Source of the DNA: Gemmatimonadota bacterium | GTDB taxonomy: Bacteria > Gemmatimonadota > Gemmatimonadetes > Palauibacterales > Palauibacteraceae | NCBI GenBank assembly: GCA_029288095.1 | Contig: JARFPW010000328.1 | Span: 1-6,415, forward strand | Direction of reading: 5' to 3' | DNA length: 6,415 nucleotides | Part shown: piece by piece, positions 6,403 through 6,415 of the stretch | Layout: each line of letters opens with the position of its first letter | How positions within the stretch are numbered: position 1 is the first letter of the stretch | The notes under the pieces: model-generated | Database searches by the model: none | Told to the model about the DNA's origin: nothing | What the model saw: only the letters and a program-made list of their open reading frames with translations | Translations under genes and position numbers: made by a program

Positions 6403-6415
6403 CTGTCTCTTATAC
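6403..6415 (-). other. Nextera/Tn5 mosaic-end adapter remnant (not genomic)
   Basis: The last 13 bases, CTGTCTCTTATAC, are the first 13 bases of the reverse-complement mosaic end (CTGTCTCTTATACACATCT). This is adapter read-through at a contig end. It interrupts sucD, whose family sequence after GILPG should continue in a different way (E. coli has HIHKPGKVG at the equivalent place). Confidence 0.95.

Overview
This is a GC-rich (about 65% GC in a line counted by hand) bacterial housekeeping segment, and every recognisable gene lies on the + strand. The order is nuoM (5' end missing), nuoN, a phosphomannomutase/phosphoglucomutase gene, a carbamate kinase gene, sucC and sucD (3' end missing). 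Nuo-type complex I subunits, an AlgC-type hexose mutase and a two-subunit succinyl-CoA synthetase point to a respiring, probably aerobic, Gram-negative-type bacterium. The sequence alone does not fix the phylum. A deep-branching lineage such as Gemmatimonadota is only a guess.

Both ends are artificial. Bases 1-16 and 6403-6415 match the Tn5/Nextera mosaic end, and the two copies face inward. They are untrimmed library adapter, so the genomic sequence is about 17-6402. The adapter places a false in-frame stop (bases 7-9) just ahead of the nuoM fragment, which makes nuoM look as if it starts at GTG 34. At the other end it adds a few false residues to sucD.

Layout: 17-873 is the C-terminal half of NuoM and 870-2411 is complete NuoN, two antiporter-like proton-pumping subunits of complex I that normally end a nuo operon. 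A 46-base gap follows. Next come a complete 462-residue hexose-phosphate mutase (2458-3846) and a complete 327-residue carbamate kinase (3843-4826). After 7 bases come sucC (4834-5982) and the first 141 codons of sucD (5979-6402). Three junctions (nuoM/nuoN, mutase/carbamate kinase, sucC/sucD) are 4-base GTGA or ATGA overlaps, which suggests translational coupling. No promoter, terminator, RNA gene, repeat, mobile element or CRISPR array was seen, so the region is probably one co-directional transcription unit.

Functionally, complex I conserves energy from NADH oxidation at the membrane. Succinyl-CoA synthetase makes nucleoside triphosphate in the TCA cycle, and carbamate kinase can make ATP from carbamoyl phosphate. 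The mutase supplies mannose-1-P or glucose-1-P for envelope polysaccharides. I found no convincing new biological system. The main points of interest are the adapter ends and the carbamate kinase gene sitting away from any visible arginine-deiminase genes.
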